Source: Arthrobacter sp. FW306-2-2C-D06B (GTDB lineage Bacteria > Actinomycetota > Actinomycetes > Actinomycetales > Micrococcaceae). Taken from it: DNA of 64,000 bases. The notes beneath the pieces were generated by a model. That model did not search any database, was not told the origin of the DNA, and was given only the letters and a program-made list of their open reading frames with translations. A program made the position numbers and the translations under genes. This document shows positions 43,800 through 53,419 of the stretch, piece after piece; position 1 is the first letter of the stretch; each line of letters begins with the position of its first letter. The DNA lies in NCBI RefSeq assembly GCF_021789175.1, contig NZ_CP084560.1, positions 4,402,001 to 4,466,000 of the forward strand, read 5' to 3'.

Positions 43800-44852
43800 C
43801 TAGAGAAGCCCGACCTTGGTCATCAGCTCGGTGACCTTCTCGCTGTTGAGCTTAGCCGGGTCCACCGAAGGTGCCTGGAGGTCCTTGAGAGGCACAAGCT
43901 TGGAGTTCGCCGGCACGTCGGAGCCAACCGTGTATTCAAAGGAGTCACCGTTCTGGAGGACCTGCTGACCGGCTTTGCCCGTGATGAACTTCAGGAACTG
44001 CTGGGCTTGGGCCTGCTTCTTGCTGGATGCCAGAACAGCCCCGCCGGAGACGCTGACGAACGCACCCGGGTCCTGGTTCTTGAAGTAGTGGAGGTCAACA
44101 TTCTTGCTGTTTTCTCCGGTCTGGGCCTGATCGACGAAGGAGTAGTAGTGGTACAGGACTCCCGCGTCGACCTCTCCGGCGTTCACGGCCGCGAGTACCG
44201 GGGTGTCGTCCTTGTAGGACTTGAAGTTGGTTTTGGCCGCCTCGAGCCATTTCTGGGTGGCGTCCTCTCCCTTGAGCGCAAGCATCGCGCTGACAATGGC
44301 CTGGAAATCAGCTCCGCCTGTGGACGCGCCGATGCGCCCCTTCCATGACGGGTCCGCGAGGTCCATCAAGGACTTGGGAAGCTGGTCTGCGCTGAGCTTG
44401 GTCTTGTTGTAGGCCAGCACGGTGGAGCGGGCCGCGATGCCCGTCCAGTCGCCGGTGGAGGGCCGGTACTGGGCAGGGACTTGGCTGAGGGTTGCCTGGT
44501 CCACGGGGGCGAGCAATCCGGCACTCGCGATGCGGACCATGGCCGGGGAGTTTTCCGTGAGGAAGACGTCCGCTGGGGAGTTCTTGCCTTCCTCGCTGAG
44601 CTGGTTGCTCATTTCAAGGTCGTCACCATTACGGAGCGTAACCTTGATTCCCGTCTCCTTGGTGAAGGCGTCCACCCATGCGCCGGTGAGGTTTTCATGC
44701 TGCGCGTTGTAGACGACGATGCCATCACCGGATGCGCCGGCCGTGGAACCACCGCTTGCGGTACCGCTTGGTGCGCCGCTGCACGCCGAAAGTGCCAGCA
44801 GCGTGGCCGTGGCGGCGGCAAGGGCCGTAGCGGGTTTGATGCCGAATTTCAT
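43800..44852 (-). CDS. Iron(III)-type ABC substrate-binding lipoprotein
   Basis: The 350-residue protein has a lipoprotein signal with lipobox LSAC (C24). The fold is the FbpA/FutA class of family 1 binding proteins (DGIVVYNAQHENLTGAWVDAF; DVFLTEN; paired tyrosines VLYHYYSF). It would trap ferric iron outside the membrane. The permease and ATPase genes normally beside it are missing here, so it is an orphan or works with a distant transporter. A DtxR-like box lies about 100 nt upstream. That fits iron repression. Confidence 0.85.
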   Translation of the reverse strand: MKFGIKPATALAAATATLLALSACSGAPSGTASGGSTAGASGDGIVVYNAQHENLTGAWVDAFTKETGIKVTLRNGDDLEMSNQLSEEGKNSPADVFLTENSPAMVRIASAGLLAPVDQATLSQVPAQYRPSTGDWTGIAARSTVLAYNKTKLSADQLPKSLMDLADPSWKGRIGASTGGADFQAIVSAMLALKGEDATQKWLEAAKTNFKSYKDDTPVLAAVNAGEVDAGVLYHYYSFVDQAQTGENSKNVDLHYFKNQDPGAFVSVSGGAVLASSKKQAQAQQFLKFITGKAGQQVLQNGDSFEYTVGSDVPANSKLVPLKDLQAPSVDPAKLNSEKVTELMTKVGLL

Positions 44853-44949
44853 GGGGGCCTTTCAAGGATTCCGGCTGTGACCGGAATGGTCGGGGGGTAC
44901 CACTGCGCTTCACGCCGAGCAGCTCGAGGAGCCGGGGAACGGTAGCGAG

Positions 44950-44968
44950 ATAGGCAAGGCAATCCTTA
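44950..44968 (-). promoter_or_regulatory. DtxR/IdeR-like iron box
   Basis: By hand alignment this 19-mer matches the iron-box consensus TTAGGTTAGGCTAACCTAA at 13 positions. It lies in the 321-bp divergent region 44853-45173, upstream of the binding-protein gene. The region also has an AACAA-N7-TTGTT dyad at 44976-44992. Confidence 0.5.
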
Positions 44969-45149
44969 CTGTAATAACAACATGCCATTGTTGCGTAATT
45001 CTGGGCACGCTGAGGCCGACTGTTACAAACGGGAACGCAGGCGCTAGATTCGCTGCTGTCCGCGTAAGGAAACCGTTAAGGACCCACGACGGGCGCCATG
45101 TTTGGTGGTCTGATGAGCATAGACAATTCAGGCTTTGGGCTAACCTCGG

Positions 45150-45161
45150 TCCTCGGTAGGA
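45150..45161 (+). promoter_or_regulatory. Short TCCT-N4-AGGA dyad over the ribosome site of paralogue B
   Basis: It is the counterpart of the dyad at 1704. The surrounding leader (GGTCCTC, then AGGAG, then TGAAT-x-CACCATGAA) is almost identical between the two genes. Confidence 0.3.
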
Positions 45162-45173
45162 GCTGAATCCACC

Positions 45174-45827
45174 ATGAAACGCACTCCCCTCAACCAAGGA
45201 GCGGCACACGCTTCCGAGCTTGCCGGCGCGGCTCCGGAAGACTACGTCGTTGTGGATGAGCTCGGTGATTTCACGTACTATCCATCCAAAACCGCCATGC
45301 TCAAGGACCTTGAGTACGTTGAGGAAGCCGCCAGCATCCTGGACCGGGCGGGCAACAACCTCCACTTGAGGTTGGAAGAGGGCCGGGAGTTGGGCCTGGG
45401 CTCCTCGTTCGGCCGGGTCGAATTCACCTGGCTCCGCCAGACCTGGATCACCGACCGGCGCCGCGAACCGAAAGCGCATCGATTGCTGCGCCTCTACCCC
45501 ACAACGCTCGATGCCCTTCTGGCTGGAATATTTGAAACCCTGAGCCTGGAACTCGCCAGCAGCGCCACCAGTTCGCCCTGGGTAGTGGATGTAGCGGGGG
45601 AAGAGACCCATCCCGCGACACTCAGGGACGTCGATGGCCTCCTCGCGCGGCTGGATCACCTTGAACGTGTCACTGTGCGCGATCCCTTCGGACACGACTA
45701 CCGGCCAACCCGTCATGCAACACACCGCCTCCACGCCCCTGGCGCAGGCGCGATCTACTACGTGGAGATGGAACCGCGCGCCGAGGAGGCGGAGCAGCAT
45801 CCCAACGAAACCGACAACCGGCCCTGA
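45174..45827 (+). CDS. Hypothetical protein, paralogue B of the gene at 1728
   Basis: The 217-residue soluble protein is clearly homologous to the product of 1728-2369 throughout (DYVVVDELGDFTYYPS, LEYVEEAASILDRAGN, HPATLRDVDGLLARLDHLE, VRDPFGHDYRP, APGAGAIYYVEM). The acidic C-terminal tail is not conserved. No domain is recognised. Both copies have the same leader design, so a common regulation is likely. It sits divergent from an iron-binding protein, whereas copy A is near a permease. Function unknown. Confidence 0.8.
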   Translation: MKRTPLNQGAAHASELAGAAPEDYVVVDELGDFTYYPSKTAMLKDLEYVEEAASILDRAGNNLHLRLEEGRELGLGSSFGRVEFTWLRQTWITDRRREPKAHRLLRLYPTTLDALLAGIFETLSLELASSATSSPWVVDVAGEETHPATLRDVDGLLARLDHLERVTVRDPFGHDYRPTRHATHRLHAPGAGAIYYVEMEPRAEEAEQHPNETDNRP

Positions 45828-45881
45828 ATTCATTCAATGTGGGTTGCCCGCCGGTAGGCGCGTTCTGCGATAGTTGGGAAC

Positions 45882-46316
45882 ATGGTGAACGTCCAGACCG
45901 AAATACTGATCCAGCGGCCCCGCGAGATCGTGGCAAGTTATGCTTCCAATCCGGACAACGCGCCGGTCTGGTATGTGAACATACGATCTGCACAGTGGCA
46001 GACGCCGAAGCCCCTCGCGATCGGTTCCCGGGTCGCCTTCACCGCACGGTTCCTGGGCCGGAATCTGGACTATGTCTACGAATTCACCGAGCTTGTCCCC
46101 GGCGAGAAACTCACCATGCGCACAAGCCAAGGTCCCTTCCCTATGCGGACCACTTACACCTGGTCCGATGAGAATGGCGCCACCCGCATGACCCTCCGCA
46201 ACACTGGTGAGCCCTCCGGGTTCTCCGCGCTTGCAGGGATCGTCATGGCGCCAATGATGCGCGCGGCCATGCGCAAGGACCTGGAGAACCTCAAGAAGAT
46301 CCTCGAAGCCGGTTAG
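45882..46316 (+). CDS. SRPBCC-family (START-like) protein
   Basis: The 144-residue single-domain protein begins MVNVQTEILIQRPREIVASYASNPDNAPVWY, typical of polyketide-cyclase/SRPBCC folds, which hold hydrophobic ligands in a deep pocket. The ligand is unknown. It lies 54 nt after the paralogue and starts with GGGAAC upstream. Length is normal for the family. Confidence 0.85.
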   Translation: MVNVQTEILIQRPREIVASYASNPDNAPVWYVNIRSAQWQTPKPLAIGSRVAFTARFLGRNLDYVYEFTELVPGEKLTMRTSQGPFPMRTTYTWSDENGATRMTLRNTGEPSGFSALAGIVMAPMMRAAMRKDLENLKKILEAG

Positions 46317-46447
46317 AAACGACGGGCCAGGCCCTCCCCCACGGCTGCGAATCGCCGACGTAGTTATTCGCTGCAAACGCTGGCGAATTTCCGCTGGCGC
46401 GTGCAAGGATGTTCCGTACGATTGCAGCGGTCCACATTGGGGGAAAC

Positions 46448-47077
46448 ATGACCGAAAGCACCAACCTGCCGGAAAACACGCAGCCCGGCAGCAACGAATA
46501 CGGCGCATCGCAGCGTCCCCAGCCTGAGTTCGGAATGAACGCCCCGGATGCCTCCGGCGCGCAGATTCCCCCTTGGCATCCGGAAGCAAACCAGGCCCAG
46601 GCCACCGCATGGCCGCCCGCTCCCCCGATCCGAACCCGCGAAAACGTGGGCCGAGGCGCCCTGTTCGCCCTCGCCGCCCTCCCGATCGGCGTCGTGCTGT
46701 GGCTCGTCATCTGGAGTTTTGGCTGGATGTCCTCGCTCGTCACCTTCGCCGCTGCGGCGATGGCGGCCCGTTTCTATGTGATGGGAGCTGGCGGGCTGAG
46801 CCGAAAAGGCGTGTGGGTGATAGCGGGTATCACGGCTGCCACCGCGCTTTTGTCTTTCGTAGCAGGAGTCTGGCTGGACGCTGCCAAATACATCAACAGC
46901 CAACCCTTGTCCTTGATCACCAGCTCCGAGCCGTGGGACCTGATGAACTACAACCTGGCGAACAACCCGGACTTCGTGAAGAGTTACATGGGCGACTTCC
47001 TCATGGCGTTGCTCTTCGGCGCCCTGGGTTGCTTCTTCACGCTGCGCCGCATGTTTGCCGCGACCAAGAACACCTAA
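46448..47077 (+). CDS. Hypothetical membrane protein
   Basis: The 209-residue protein has a disordered proline- and asparagine-rich N-terminus (about 65 residues). It has three or four helices (about 75-95, 97-115, 120-140 and 170-195). I recognise no family. ATG 46448 follows GGGGAAAC. A strong hairpin downstream ends the transcript. It could be a stress-related or envelope protein. Confidence 0.65.
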   Translation: MTESTNLPENTQPGSNEYGASQRPQPEFGMNAPDASGAQIPPWHPEANQAQATAWPPAPPIRTRENVGRGALFALAALPIGVVLWLVIWSFGWMSSLVTFAAAAMAARFYVMGAGGLSRKGVWVIAGITAATALLSFVAGVWLDAAKYINSQPLSLITSSEPWDLMNYNLANNPDFVKSYMGDFLMALLFGALGCFFTLRRMFAATKNT

Positions 47078-47088
47078 CGCTCAGCGGG

Positions 47089-47125
47089 AAGCGGCGGCTG
47101 CGAAGCAAGTTCGCGGCCGCCGCTT
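47089..47125. terminator. Bidirectional hairpin terminator
   Basis: GCGGCGGC and GCCGCCGC, extended by GCGAA and TTCGC, form a long stem with a 5-nt loop between the membrane-protein gene and the convergent ridA gene. One end has AA and the other TT next to the stem. Confidence 0.75.
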
Positions 47126-47137
47126 TCGCGTTAAGCG

Positions 47138-47518
47138 CTAGGGCACGACGGCGACCACATCGATCTCGACGAGGAACTCACCTAGGAACGAACCCACCGT
47201 TGTCCGGGCCGGGTACGGGGTTTCGACGAACTTTTCGTAGACGGTGTTGAATCCTGCAAAGTCGCGGCCCGGATGGTGCAGGTGCACCGTCGCTTTGACA
47301 ACGTGGGAGAAGTCGAGCCTGTACGCGGCCAAGACGGCGCCAAGGTTGTTCATGGCCTGGAGTGTCTGTTCTTCAATGGTGGTTCCCACGGCGTCACCGC
47401 TGATGGGGTCATGCGGAGTCTGGCCAGCCGTGTAGAGGAAGCCGTTGGCGACGATGGCCTGGGAGTAGGGGCCGGCCGGACTGGGTGCGAATTCGGTTGT
47501 GACCTGCTTGCGGGACAT
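47138..47518 (-). CDS. RidA-family enamine/imine deaminase
   Basis: This 126-residue YjgF/YER057c/UK114 protein has APSPAGPYSQAI at the N-terminus and the arginine in PYPARTTVG that binds the imino acid. It hydrolyses reactive 2-aminoacrylate or imines released by amino-acid enzymes, and ends the operon of oxidase, amino-acid ABC transporter and RidA. ATG 47518 matches the family start. This context suggests that the pathway makes an imine or keto acid. Confidence 0.9.
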   Translation of the reverse strand: MSRKQVTTEFAPSPAGPYSQAIVANGFLYTAGQTPHDPISGDAVGTTIEEQTLQAMNNLGAVLAAYRLDFSHVVKATVHLHHPGRDFAGFNTVYEKFVETPYPARTTVGSFLGEFLVEIDVVAVVP

Positions 47519-47570
47519 GGATTGGTTCCTTTCCGGGGACCGGCCGTTGGCCGGCCGGGATTGCTGATGT

Positions 47571-48335
47571 TCAGAGGACCTTCGAGAGGAAGGCCTGGGT
47601 GCGTTCGTGTTGCGGGTTGCCCAGGACGTCCTCGGGCCTGCCGCTTTCAACAACTACGCCTTGGTCCATGAAGACCACCTGGTCGCTGACTTGGCGCGCG
47701 AAGCCCAGTTCGTGCGTAACCACCACCATGGTCATCCCTGCTTCGGCCAGGGACTTCATGACATCGAGCACTTCGCCCACGAGTTCCGGGTCCAGCGCAG
47801 ACGTTGGTTCGTCGAACAGCATGAGCTTTGGCTTCATGGCCAGTGCGCGCGCAATCGCGATGCGCTGTTGCTGCCCGCCGGAGAGCTCCTGGGGATAGGA
47901 ATGGCCCCGGTTGCCGAGCCCCACCCGGTCCAGCAAGGCCTGGGCTTCCGCGGTGACCTCGTTGCGGGGGCGGCCCAGGACGTGTATCGGCGCTTCCACG
48001 ACGTTCTCCAGCACGGTCATGTGCGGGAAGAGGTTGAAGCGTTGGAAGACCATGCCAGCGGTCAGCCGGGAACGGGCTGTCTGCCGCTCCTTCATTTCGT
48101 AGAGCCGTCCGTTCCGCTCGGAGTAGCCGACCAGGTGTTCGTCGACGTACAGGCGGCCGGCGTCGACCTTCTCCAGGTGGTTGATACATCGGAGGAAGGT
48201 TGTCTTTCCTGAGCCGGACGGACCGACGAGGCAGGTCACGGAGCCTCGTTCGACCTTCAGATCAATGCCCTTGAGGATTTCCGTCGAGCCGAAGCTCTTG
48301 CGGACCCCTTGGGCCTCCACCATCGCGGTAGTCAT
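47571..48335 (-). CDS. Polar amino-acid ABC transporter ATPase
   Basis: The 254-residue ATPase has Walker [10 protein letters not shown], the signature LSGGQQQR, Walker [15 protein letters not shown] and the switch histidine in VTHE. It belongs to the GlnQ/HisP class. Its ATG overlaps the permease stop (ATGA), so stoichiometric coupling is expected. RidA follows after 52 nt. Confidence 0.94.
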   Translation of the reverse strand: MTTAMVEAQGVRKSFGSTEILKGIDLKVERGSVTCLVGPSGSGKTTFLRCINHLEKVDAGRLYVDEHLVGYSERNGRLYEMKERQTARSRLTAGMVFQRFNLFPHMTVLENVVEAPIHVLGRPRNEVTAEAQALLDRVGLGNRGHSYPQELSGGQQQRIAIARALAMKPKLMLFDEPTSALDPELVGEVLDVMKSLAEAGMTMVVVTHELGFARQVSDQVVFMDQGVVVESGRPEDVLGNPQHERTQAFLSKVL

Positions 48336-49255
48336 CGTGCTGTCCTTGTCTTTAGCCGGCGCGTCCGTCGCGGTGCGGCGTCGAATCCGCGGCCATACCG
48401 TCGTTCGAGTTTGGTTTGGAAGAAGCTCAGGATGGTCGTCATGAGCAGGTACCAGAGGCTCGCGACGATGAGCAGCGGGATGGTCTGGTAGTTGTTGGCG
48501 TAGATGATCTGAGCGGAATACAGCAGGTCGGAGATGGCCAGGACGCTGACCAGGGCGGTGCCTTTGAGCATCGAGATGACTTGGTTGCCGGTGGGTGGGA
48601 GAACGACGCGCATCGCTTGCGGGAGGATGACCCGGCTCATGAGCTTGTTGCCGTTCATGCCAAGGGCCCGGGCGGCGTCGTACTGGCCTTTGTCCACGGA
48701 TCCGATGCCTCCCCTGATGATCTCGGCCATATAGGCGGCCTCGTTCAGGGACAGTCCGAGCAACGCCGCACCGAGCGGAGAGACGAGCACGTTGGCCGAA
48801 CCAAGGACCACGGAGGGGCCGCCGAAGGGCAGTCCGAACGCGATCACTGGGTACAGGGCGGCAATGTTGTACCAAAAGATCAACTGCACAAGCAGCGGGG
48901 TGCCGCGGAAGAACCAGATGTAGGCCCGGCTGATGGTTTTGACGATCGGGTTGGCCGAAAGCCGCATGATCGCCAGGACCGTGCCAAGGGCAATGCCGAC
49001 GGTCATCGACACCACGGTGAGGAGGATGGTGAGCCCGGCTCCCGTGATGATCTGCGGGGCGAAGAGATAGGAGACGACGACGTCCCAGTGGTACCGCTGG
49101 TTTACAGCCACATCCCACGCAGCACTGAATGCTACAAGAATGAGGACGACGGCGATTGCCAGGCGGACGGGGTGCCGGAGCGGCACCACGGGGATGGAGT
49201 CGCCCGGGGCCGCGGGAAGGCTTTGCCTTGTGTCGGAAATGGAGTGTTGCTGCAT
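48332..49255 (-). CDS. Polar amino-acid ABC transporter permease
   Basis: This 307-residue HisM/GlnP-type permease has about five helices and an EAA-type loop ([26 protein letters not shown] near residue 210). ATG 49255 with AAAAGG upstream is preferred to the GTG at 49264. It follows the binding protein by about 12 nt and, being the only permease, probably homodimerises. Confidence 0.9.
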   Translation of the reverse strand: MQQHSISDTRQSLPAAPGDSIPVVPLRHPVRLAIAVVLILVAFSAAWDVAVNQRYHWDVVVSYLFAPQIITGAGLTILLTVVSMTVGIALGTVLAIMRLSANPIVKTISRAYIWFFRGTPLLVQLIFWYNIAALYPVIAFGLPFGGPSVVLGSANVLVSPLGAALLGLSLNEAAYMAEIIRGGIGSVDKGQYDAARALGMNGNKLMSRVILPQAMRVVLPPTGNQVISMLKGTALVSVLAISDLLYSAQIIYANNYQTIPLLIVASLWYLLMTTILSFFQTKLERRYGRGFDAAPRRTRRLKTRTAR

Positions 49256-49267
49256 GATGGTCACCTT

Positions 49268-50212
49268 TTATTGGGCGAAGTTGACGCGGGCGTCGGTAAT
49301 GGCGCTGGATTCAAGGCCGTATTTCCCGAGGACCTTGACGTAGGAGTCGCTCTTGATCACGGTGTTAAGGGCCGCGGAGACAGACTTGACCAGGCCGGAG
49401 TCCTTCGGCATACCGACCCCGACCGGTGCGAAGCCGTACTTGGCGGCGATCTCGATTTGCGGGTTCTGCGTCGCGGCAAAGTTCAGGATGGGCGAATCAG
49501 CCAACACGGCGTCGAGGCGTCCGCTGGTGAGGGCCGAAATAGCCTGGCGCGTGTCCTGGAACTCGTTTGTCTGGATCTTGTCTTTGCCGCCGTCCGTGCA
49601 CGTTTTGTCGAAATCGGGGACGTCGACTGTGAGCTGGTAGGAACCGGTCAGGACTCCGACCTTCTTGCCACAAAGGGACTTCTCATTGAGCCCCAGGGGA
49701 TTGCCCTTCGCGGCCGCGACGGTGCTGCCCATCTGCATGTAGTCAACGAAATCAAGCACCTTCATCCGCTCCGCCGTGGGGGTCATCGAGGAGACGGTCA
49801 TGTCATACCGCCCGGCGGCGATTCCCGGGATGATGGAATCGAAATTGGCTACCTGGATCTCGACCTTCACTCCGAGCGCCTCTCCGATCAGGCGTGCGAC
49901 GTCGGGGTTGGCACCCGTCATGTCCTGGGTGCCTTCCCGGTAAAACTGGGTGGGCGGCTCGTTGGTGGGGATGGCCACCCGCAGGACCTTGCTCGCCTTG
50001 ATGGATTCCGGGAGCAACTGTGCGGCGGCCTGGTTGACGTCCAGTGCGGGAACGCTCGCGTCCTGCCCGGTACCGCCCGGCGACACTGCAGAAGTGGCGG
50101 ACGTTGCGGGTGAGCAAGCGGTGACGGCAAGCAACAATGCTGCGGTTGCGACGGCGGCTGGGACGCCGAGCCGGGAGCGTTTCGTGCGGGGGCTGGTGGT
50201 TAGGGATTTCAT
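49268..50212 (-). CDS. Polar amino-acid ABC transporter substrate-binding lipoprotein
   Basis: The 314-residue protein has a lipobox VTAC (C33) followed by a family 3 solute-binding domain ([60 protein letters not shown]). The family binds amino acids or opines. Its start overlaps the oxidase stop by 4 nt (ATGA), so the oxidase and transporter are one unit. Confidence 0.9.
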   Translation of the reverse strand: MKSLTTSPRTKRSRLGVPAAVATAALLLAVTACSPATSATSAVSPGGTGQDASVPALDVNQAAAQLLPESIKASKVLRVAIPTNEPPTQFYREGTQDMTGANPDVARLIGEALGVKVEIQVANFDSIIPGIAAGRYDMTVSSMTPTAERMKVLDFVDYMQMGSTVAAAKGNPLGLNEKSLCGKKVGVLTGSYQLTVDVPDFDKTCTDGGKDKIQTNEFQDTRQAISALTSGRLDAVLADSPILNFAATQNPQIEIAAKYGFAPVGVGMPKDSGLVKSVSAALNTVIKSDSYVKVLGKYGLESSAITDARVNFAQ

Positions 50213-51504
50213 CGGGAGGACCTCGTTTCTGCGTAGGCCATCTGGGCCTCAGGGGTCGGGATAGTGCCTGGGAACGATTCACTGCGATGACGGATCAGCT
50301 CGCGGCCTTCTTCCCGGAGTTCCTGGATCGTGGAGACTCCGAGGAGCATCATGGTGCGCGTGATCTCGGCGGCGAAGAGTTTCAAGACGTGCGCTACTCC
50401 CGCTTGGCTGGCCGCTGCCAGTCCGTACAGGTAGGGGCGACCGATGGAGCAAGCGTCAGCGCCAAGGGCGATTGCCTTGACGACGTCGGAGCCGCGGCGG
50501 ATGCCGCCGTCGACGATGATTTCAAGCCGGCCGGCCGCCTTCTCGGCAATGTCGGGAAGGACGTCCAGCGGGGAAGCCATGTGGTCCAGTTGCCGGCCGC
50601 CGTGGTTGCTGACCTGGATGGCGTCGATACCAAGCTCGGCCGCGATGACGGCGTCGTTGGGATTGACGACGCCTTTGAGGATGATCGGACCGTTCCAGCG
50701 CGACCTCAGGTCCCGGATGTCGTCCCAGTCCGTCGGTTCGTAGGATCCAGCGAGGAGGGTCCGCCACATGTCCGGGCTGCTGGAGAGCGGGCCTTCGGGA
50801 ATTTCGGCGTCGAGATTCGGGAAGGCGATCGCATCGTTGGCCAGGAATCCAAAGGCCCACCTGGGATGCAGCGCACCTTCGATGACAGTTTTGGGCTTGA
50901 TCGACGGCGGCGCCGTGAATCCGTTGCGGTAGTCACGTTCCCGGTGGCCAATCGCGCGGCAATCGACGTTGACGAGAAGCGCTTCGTATCCGGCATTCGA
51001 GACCCGGTCCAGGACGGCCTGGAGCATGCCCTTGTCCGCAGTGGGCTCGATGTTGAACCATCGCCGAAGGCCCGGGGTGGCGGCACTGACGTCCTCCATG
51101 GTGGTGGTGCTCAAGTGCGCCAGTCCGTAGGGAACGCCTGCCTCAAGGGCCGCGCGGGCGACGGCGGTCTCGCCGTCGGGGTGGAAGAGCCGGGTGCCGC
51201 CGGTAGGCGAGAGCGTCAGCGGCATCGCCACCGGACCGCCCAGGAGGGTTGAACCAAGGTCCAGATGCTCCACCGACCCCCACTTCGGGAGGAAGGCCCA
51301 GTCATCGAAGGAGGAGCGGTTGCGCCTCAAGGAGGCCTCGTCCTCGCCGCCGCCCTCGATGTAGTCGAACACGCTTCCCGGAAGGCGTTCCGCGGCCAGT
51401 TTCCTCATGTCCTCGACGCTGTAGCAGCGCCTGGACAGCCGCTCCGGCACGGACCGGGCAGGTCCCTGCACCGAGGCCAGCGCCCTGATGTCCTTGAATC
51501 GCAT
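50209..51504 (-). CDS. FMN-dependent alpha-hydroxy-acid oxidase/dehydrogenase
   Basis: The 431-residue TIM-barrel flavoprotein belongs to the lactate/mandelate/glycolate oxidase family. The catalytic His and substrate-binding Arg are in SNHGGRQLD (near residue 300), and the FMN phosphate loop is DGGIRRGSDVVKA. It converts a 2-hydroxy acid to the 2-keto acid. It begins the operon, divergent from the PucR regulator. Linkage to an amino-acid importer and RidA suggests the hydroxy acid is amino-acid-derived. Confidence 0.9.
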   Translation of the reverse strand: MRFKDIRALASVQGPARSVPERLSRRCYSVEDMRKLAAERLPGSVFDYIEGGGEDEASLRRNRSSFDDWAFLPKWGSVEHLDLGSTLLGGPVAMPLTLSPTGGTRLFHPDGETAVARAALEAGVPYGLAHLSTTTMEDVSAATPGLRRWFNIEPTADKGMLQAVLDRVSNAGYEALLVNVDCRAIGHRERDYRNGFTAPPSIKPKTVIEGALHPRWAFGFLANDAIAFPNLDAEIPEGPLSSSPDMWRTLLAGSYEPTDWDDIRDLRSRWNGPIILKGVVNPNDAVIAAELGIDAIQVSNHGGRQLDHMASPLDVLPDIAEKAAGRLEIIVDGGIRRGSDVVKAIALGADACSIGRPYLYGLAAASQAGVAHVLKLFAAEITRTMMLLGVSTIQELREEGRELIRHRSESFPGTIPTPEAQMAYAETRSSR

Positions 51505-51630
51505 TTTTCTGTTCCTCTGTTTTTGGGGGGTTGTCTTTCGGTACCTTCCTCAATAGTGATGTAGATCTCTCCCCTTCTGCATGTCGATTCCTCCATAAGA
51601 TCCTCTTTGGGCTTGTGATATCTTCCAACT

Positions 51631-53295
51631 ATGGATACGAAGGAAGGGCGCCACGGAGAGCCCGATCTCCAGACCGCCGTCGTGCGATTGTCCGATTGCA
51701 TCCAGCTCATGCAGGCCGATCTGGTGCACGCGAATCCCACCCCGGACAACCTCGGACACCCCGTCTCGGACGTACTCATGTACGACCCCATGGACGAATG
51801 GACCAGCGTCGATGGCCGGATCGTCCTCGCCGTCGGGCTCATGTGCGGTTCGCCGGATTTTGACCAGCTGCTTCACCGGGCGTCCAATAGCAACGCGGCC
51901 GCAGTAATCGTCAAGGCCCATGGGGCGCCCTTGGAGGAGCTGCGCTCTGCCGCGATCCGCTACGACCTGGCGGTCCTCATCGCACCCGACGCCGCCGATT
52001 GGACACGGCTCGTGGCACTGGCCCGGGCGTCAGTCATGGGCGCGGCCGTGGACTCTGTCTCCGGCGTCCGACTCGGAGACCTTTACGCGTTCGCCAACGC
52101 TGCCGCATCCATCACCAACGGCGCGGCCAGCATTGTGGATCCGCTCGGCAGGATCCTCGGCTACTCGACGCTGCCCGGCCAGCCCATCGACGAGCTCCGC
52201 CGGGTCACCACCCTCTCGCTGCAGGAGATCAAGCCCCCGGCGTTCGACGCTGACTTCAAGACCGTTTACGCGTCCGGCGGAGCCGTGCTCATCCCCGGAA
52301 TCGATGACGAGATGCCAAGGCTCGCCCTTGCCGTGAGGGCCAGCGGCGAACTGCTTGGCTCGATCTGGATCATCGACCCGGGCGAGGACAAACGGGAGGC
52401 TGCCCTGGAGGCACTCGACCGGATGGCGCCGCTGGCCGGACTCCACATGCTCCATGCCCGCTCCGCGTCCGATTTCGGGGAACGCAGGAACGGAGACCTG
52501 ATCCGGACCCTCATGGAGGACCCCGGACACGCGCCCTTTGCCGCAGCCCAACTGGGGCTCGAATCCTCCGGCGGGCTCGCCGTCGCGGCCTTTTCGATCG
52601 TTCGGGCCGAAACAGGCAGCCTGGAGTCGGTGCGTGAAATCCATCGGCTGCTGCACTTGGTGACCACCGTTTGCAACGTGCAGTTCAACTCGAGCCACAG
52701 CGCCCTCATCGATTCCGTGGTCTACGCGCTTCTTCCCTCTGACGGGGCCGCGTCAAGGGCGATACATCGGCGCGTGGTCCAGGAAATCGGCACTTACGGC
52801 CACACGATCAGCTCCTACCCGCTCATCGCTGCCGTCGGCGGCATCGCGGCCCGCGTAGAGGAGCTGCCAGGATCCCGGGCCGAGGCCGTGCAGACACTCC
52901 AATACCTGCTCCACCAACAATCGACGAAACGTGGTGCCGCTGGCGGGGCCGCCCCCTCCGTCGGGCTCTTCGAGGACTACAGGATCCCGCTGAATCTCCT
53001 GAAGATCGGGGCATTCATCAGCGAGAGCGGATTTGCCGAGCTCGACGACATCGCAAAAATCCAGGCCTACGACTCCGAACAGCAAACCGACTATCTGGAC
53101 ACCTTGAGGGCATACATGGCCTCAAACGGAAACATCTCCGCGATGGCGGCCAGCCTCCACGTGCACAACAACACCGTCCGCTACCGGATCTCACGCTTGG
53201 CCAAGGACTTTGACCTCGATCTGGACGACCCGCAGAAGCGGCTCTGGCTCTGGCTGCGGCTCACAACCATGGACCTGGCGGTTGAAGTGGAATAG
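51631..53295 (+). CDS. PucR/CdaR-type transcriptional regulator
   Basis: The 554-residue regulator has an N-terminal PucR ligand-sensing part and a middle CdaR GGDEF-like segment. The C-terminal PucR helix-turn-helix (YMASNGNISAMAASLHVHNNTVRYRISRL) is near residue 515. It is divergent from the oxidase/ABC/RidA operon with a 126-bp intergenic region and most likely activates it when the imported compound is present. No clear palindrome was found in the gap. Confidence 0.88.
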   Translation: MDTKEGRHGEPDLQTAVVRLSDCIQLMQADLVHANPTPDNLGHPVSDVLMYDPMDEWTSVDGRIVLAVGLMCGSPDFDQLLHRASNSNAAAVIVKAHGAPLEELRSAAIRYDLAVLIAPDAADWTRLVALARASVMGAAVDSVSGVRLGDLYAFANAAASITNGAASIVDPLGRILGYSTLPGQPIDELRRVTTLSLQEIKPPAFDADFKTVYASGGAVLIPGIDDEMPRLALAVRASGELLGSIWIIDPGEDKREAALEALDRMAPLAGLHMLHARSASDFGERRNGDLIRTLMEDPGHAPFAAAQLGLESSGGLAVAAFSIVRAETGSLESVREIHRLLHLVTTVCNVQFNSSHSALIDSVVYALLPSDGAASRAIHRRVVQEIGTYGHTISSYPLIAAVGGIAARVEELPGSRAEAVQTLQYLLHQQSTKRGAAGGAAPSVGLFEDYRIPLNLLKIGAFISESGFAELDDIAKIQAYDSEQQTDYLDTLRAYMASNGNISAMAASLHVHNNTVRYRISRLAKDFDLDLDDPQKRLWLWLRLTTMDLAVEVE

Positions 53296-53390
53296 CCGGC
53301 TGAACCACCGGCATCCAAGTGGGAGGGCAGGTTCACGACTGAGCCACCTCGGGAACGGATTGCCGGCCGGCTAAAAGTCTGGCTAGTTAC

Positions 53391-53408
53391 TAGCCTGATA
53401 TCAGGCTA
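53391..53408. promoter_or_regulatory. Palindromic operator of the toxin-antitoxin pair
   Basis: TAGCCTGAT and ATCAGGCTA form a perfect 18-bp palindrome. It overlaps the start of a -10 TATAAT (53407-53412), 12 nt before the antitoxin ATG. That is the usual place for autorepression by the complex. Confidence 0.8.
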
Positions 53409-53419
53409 TAATTCTGAGC

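Noticed and set aside
48416..50113. 565-codon plus-strand open frame opposite the ABC transporter genes
   Set aside because: Low-complexity composition and no recognisable motif, while the minus strand holds intact permease and binding-protein genes.
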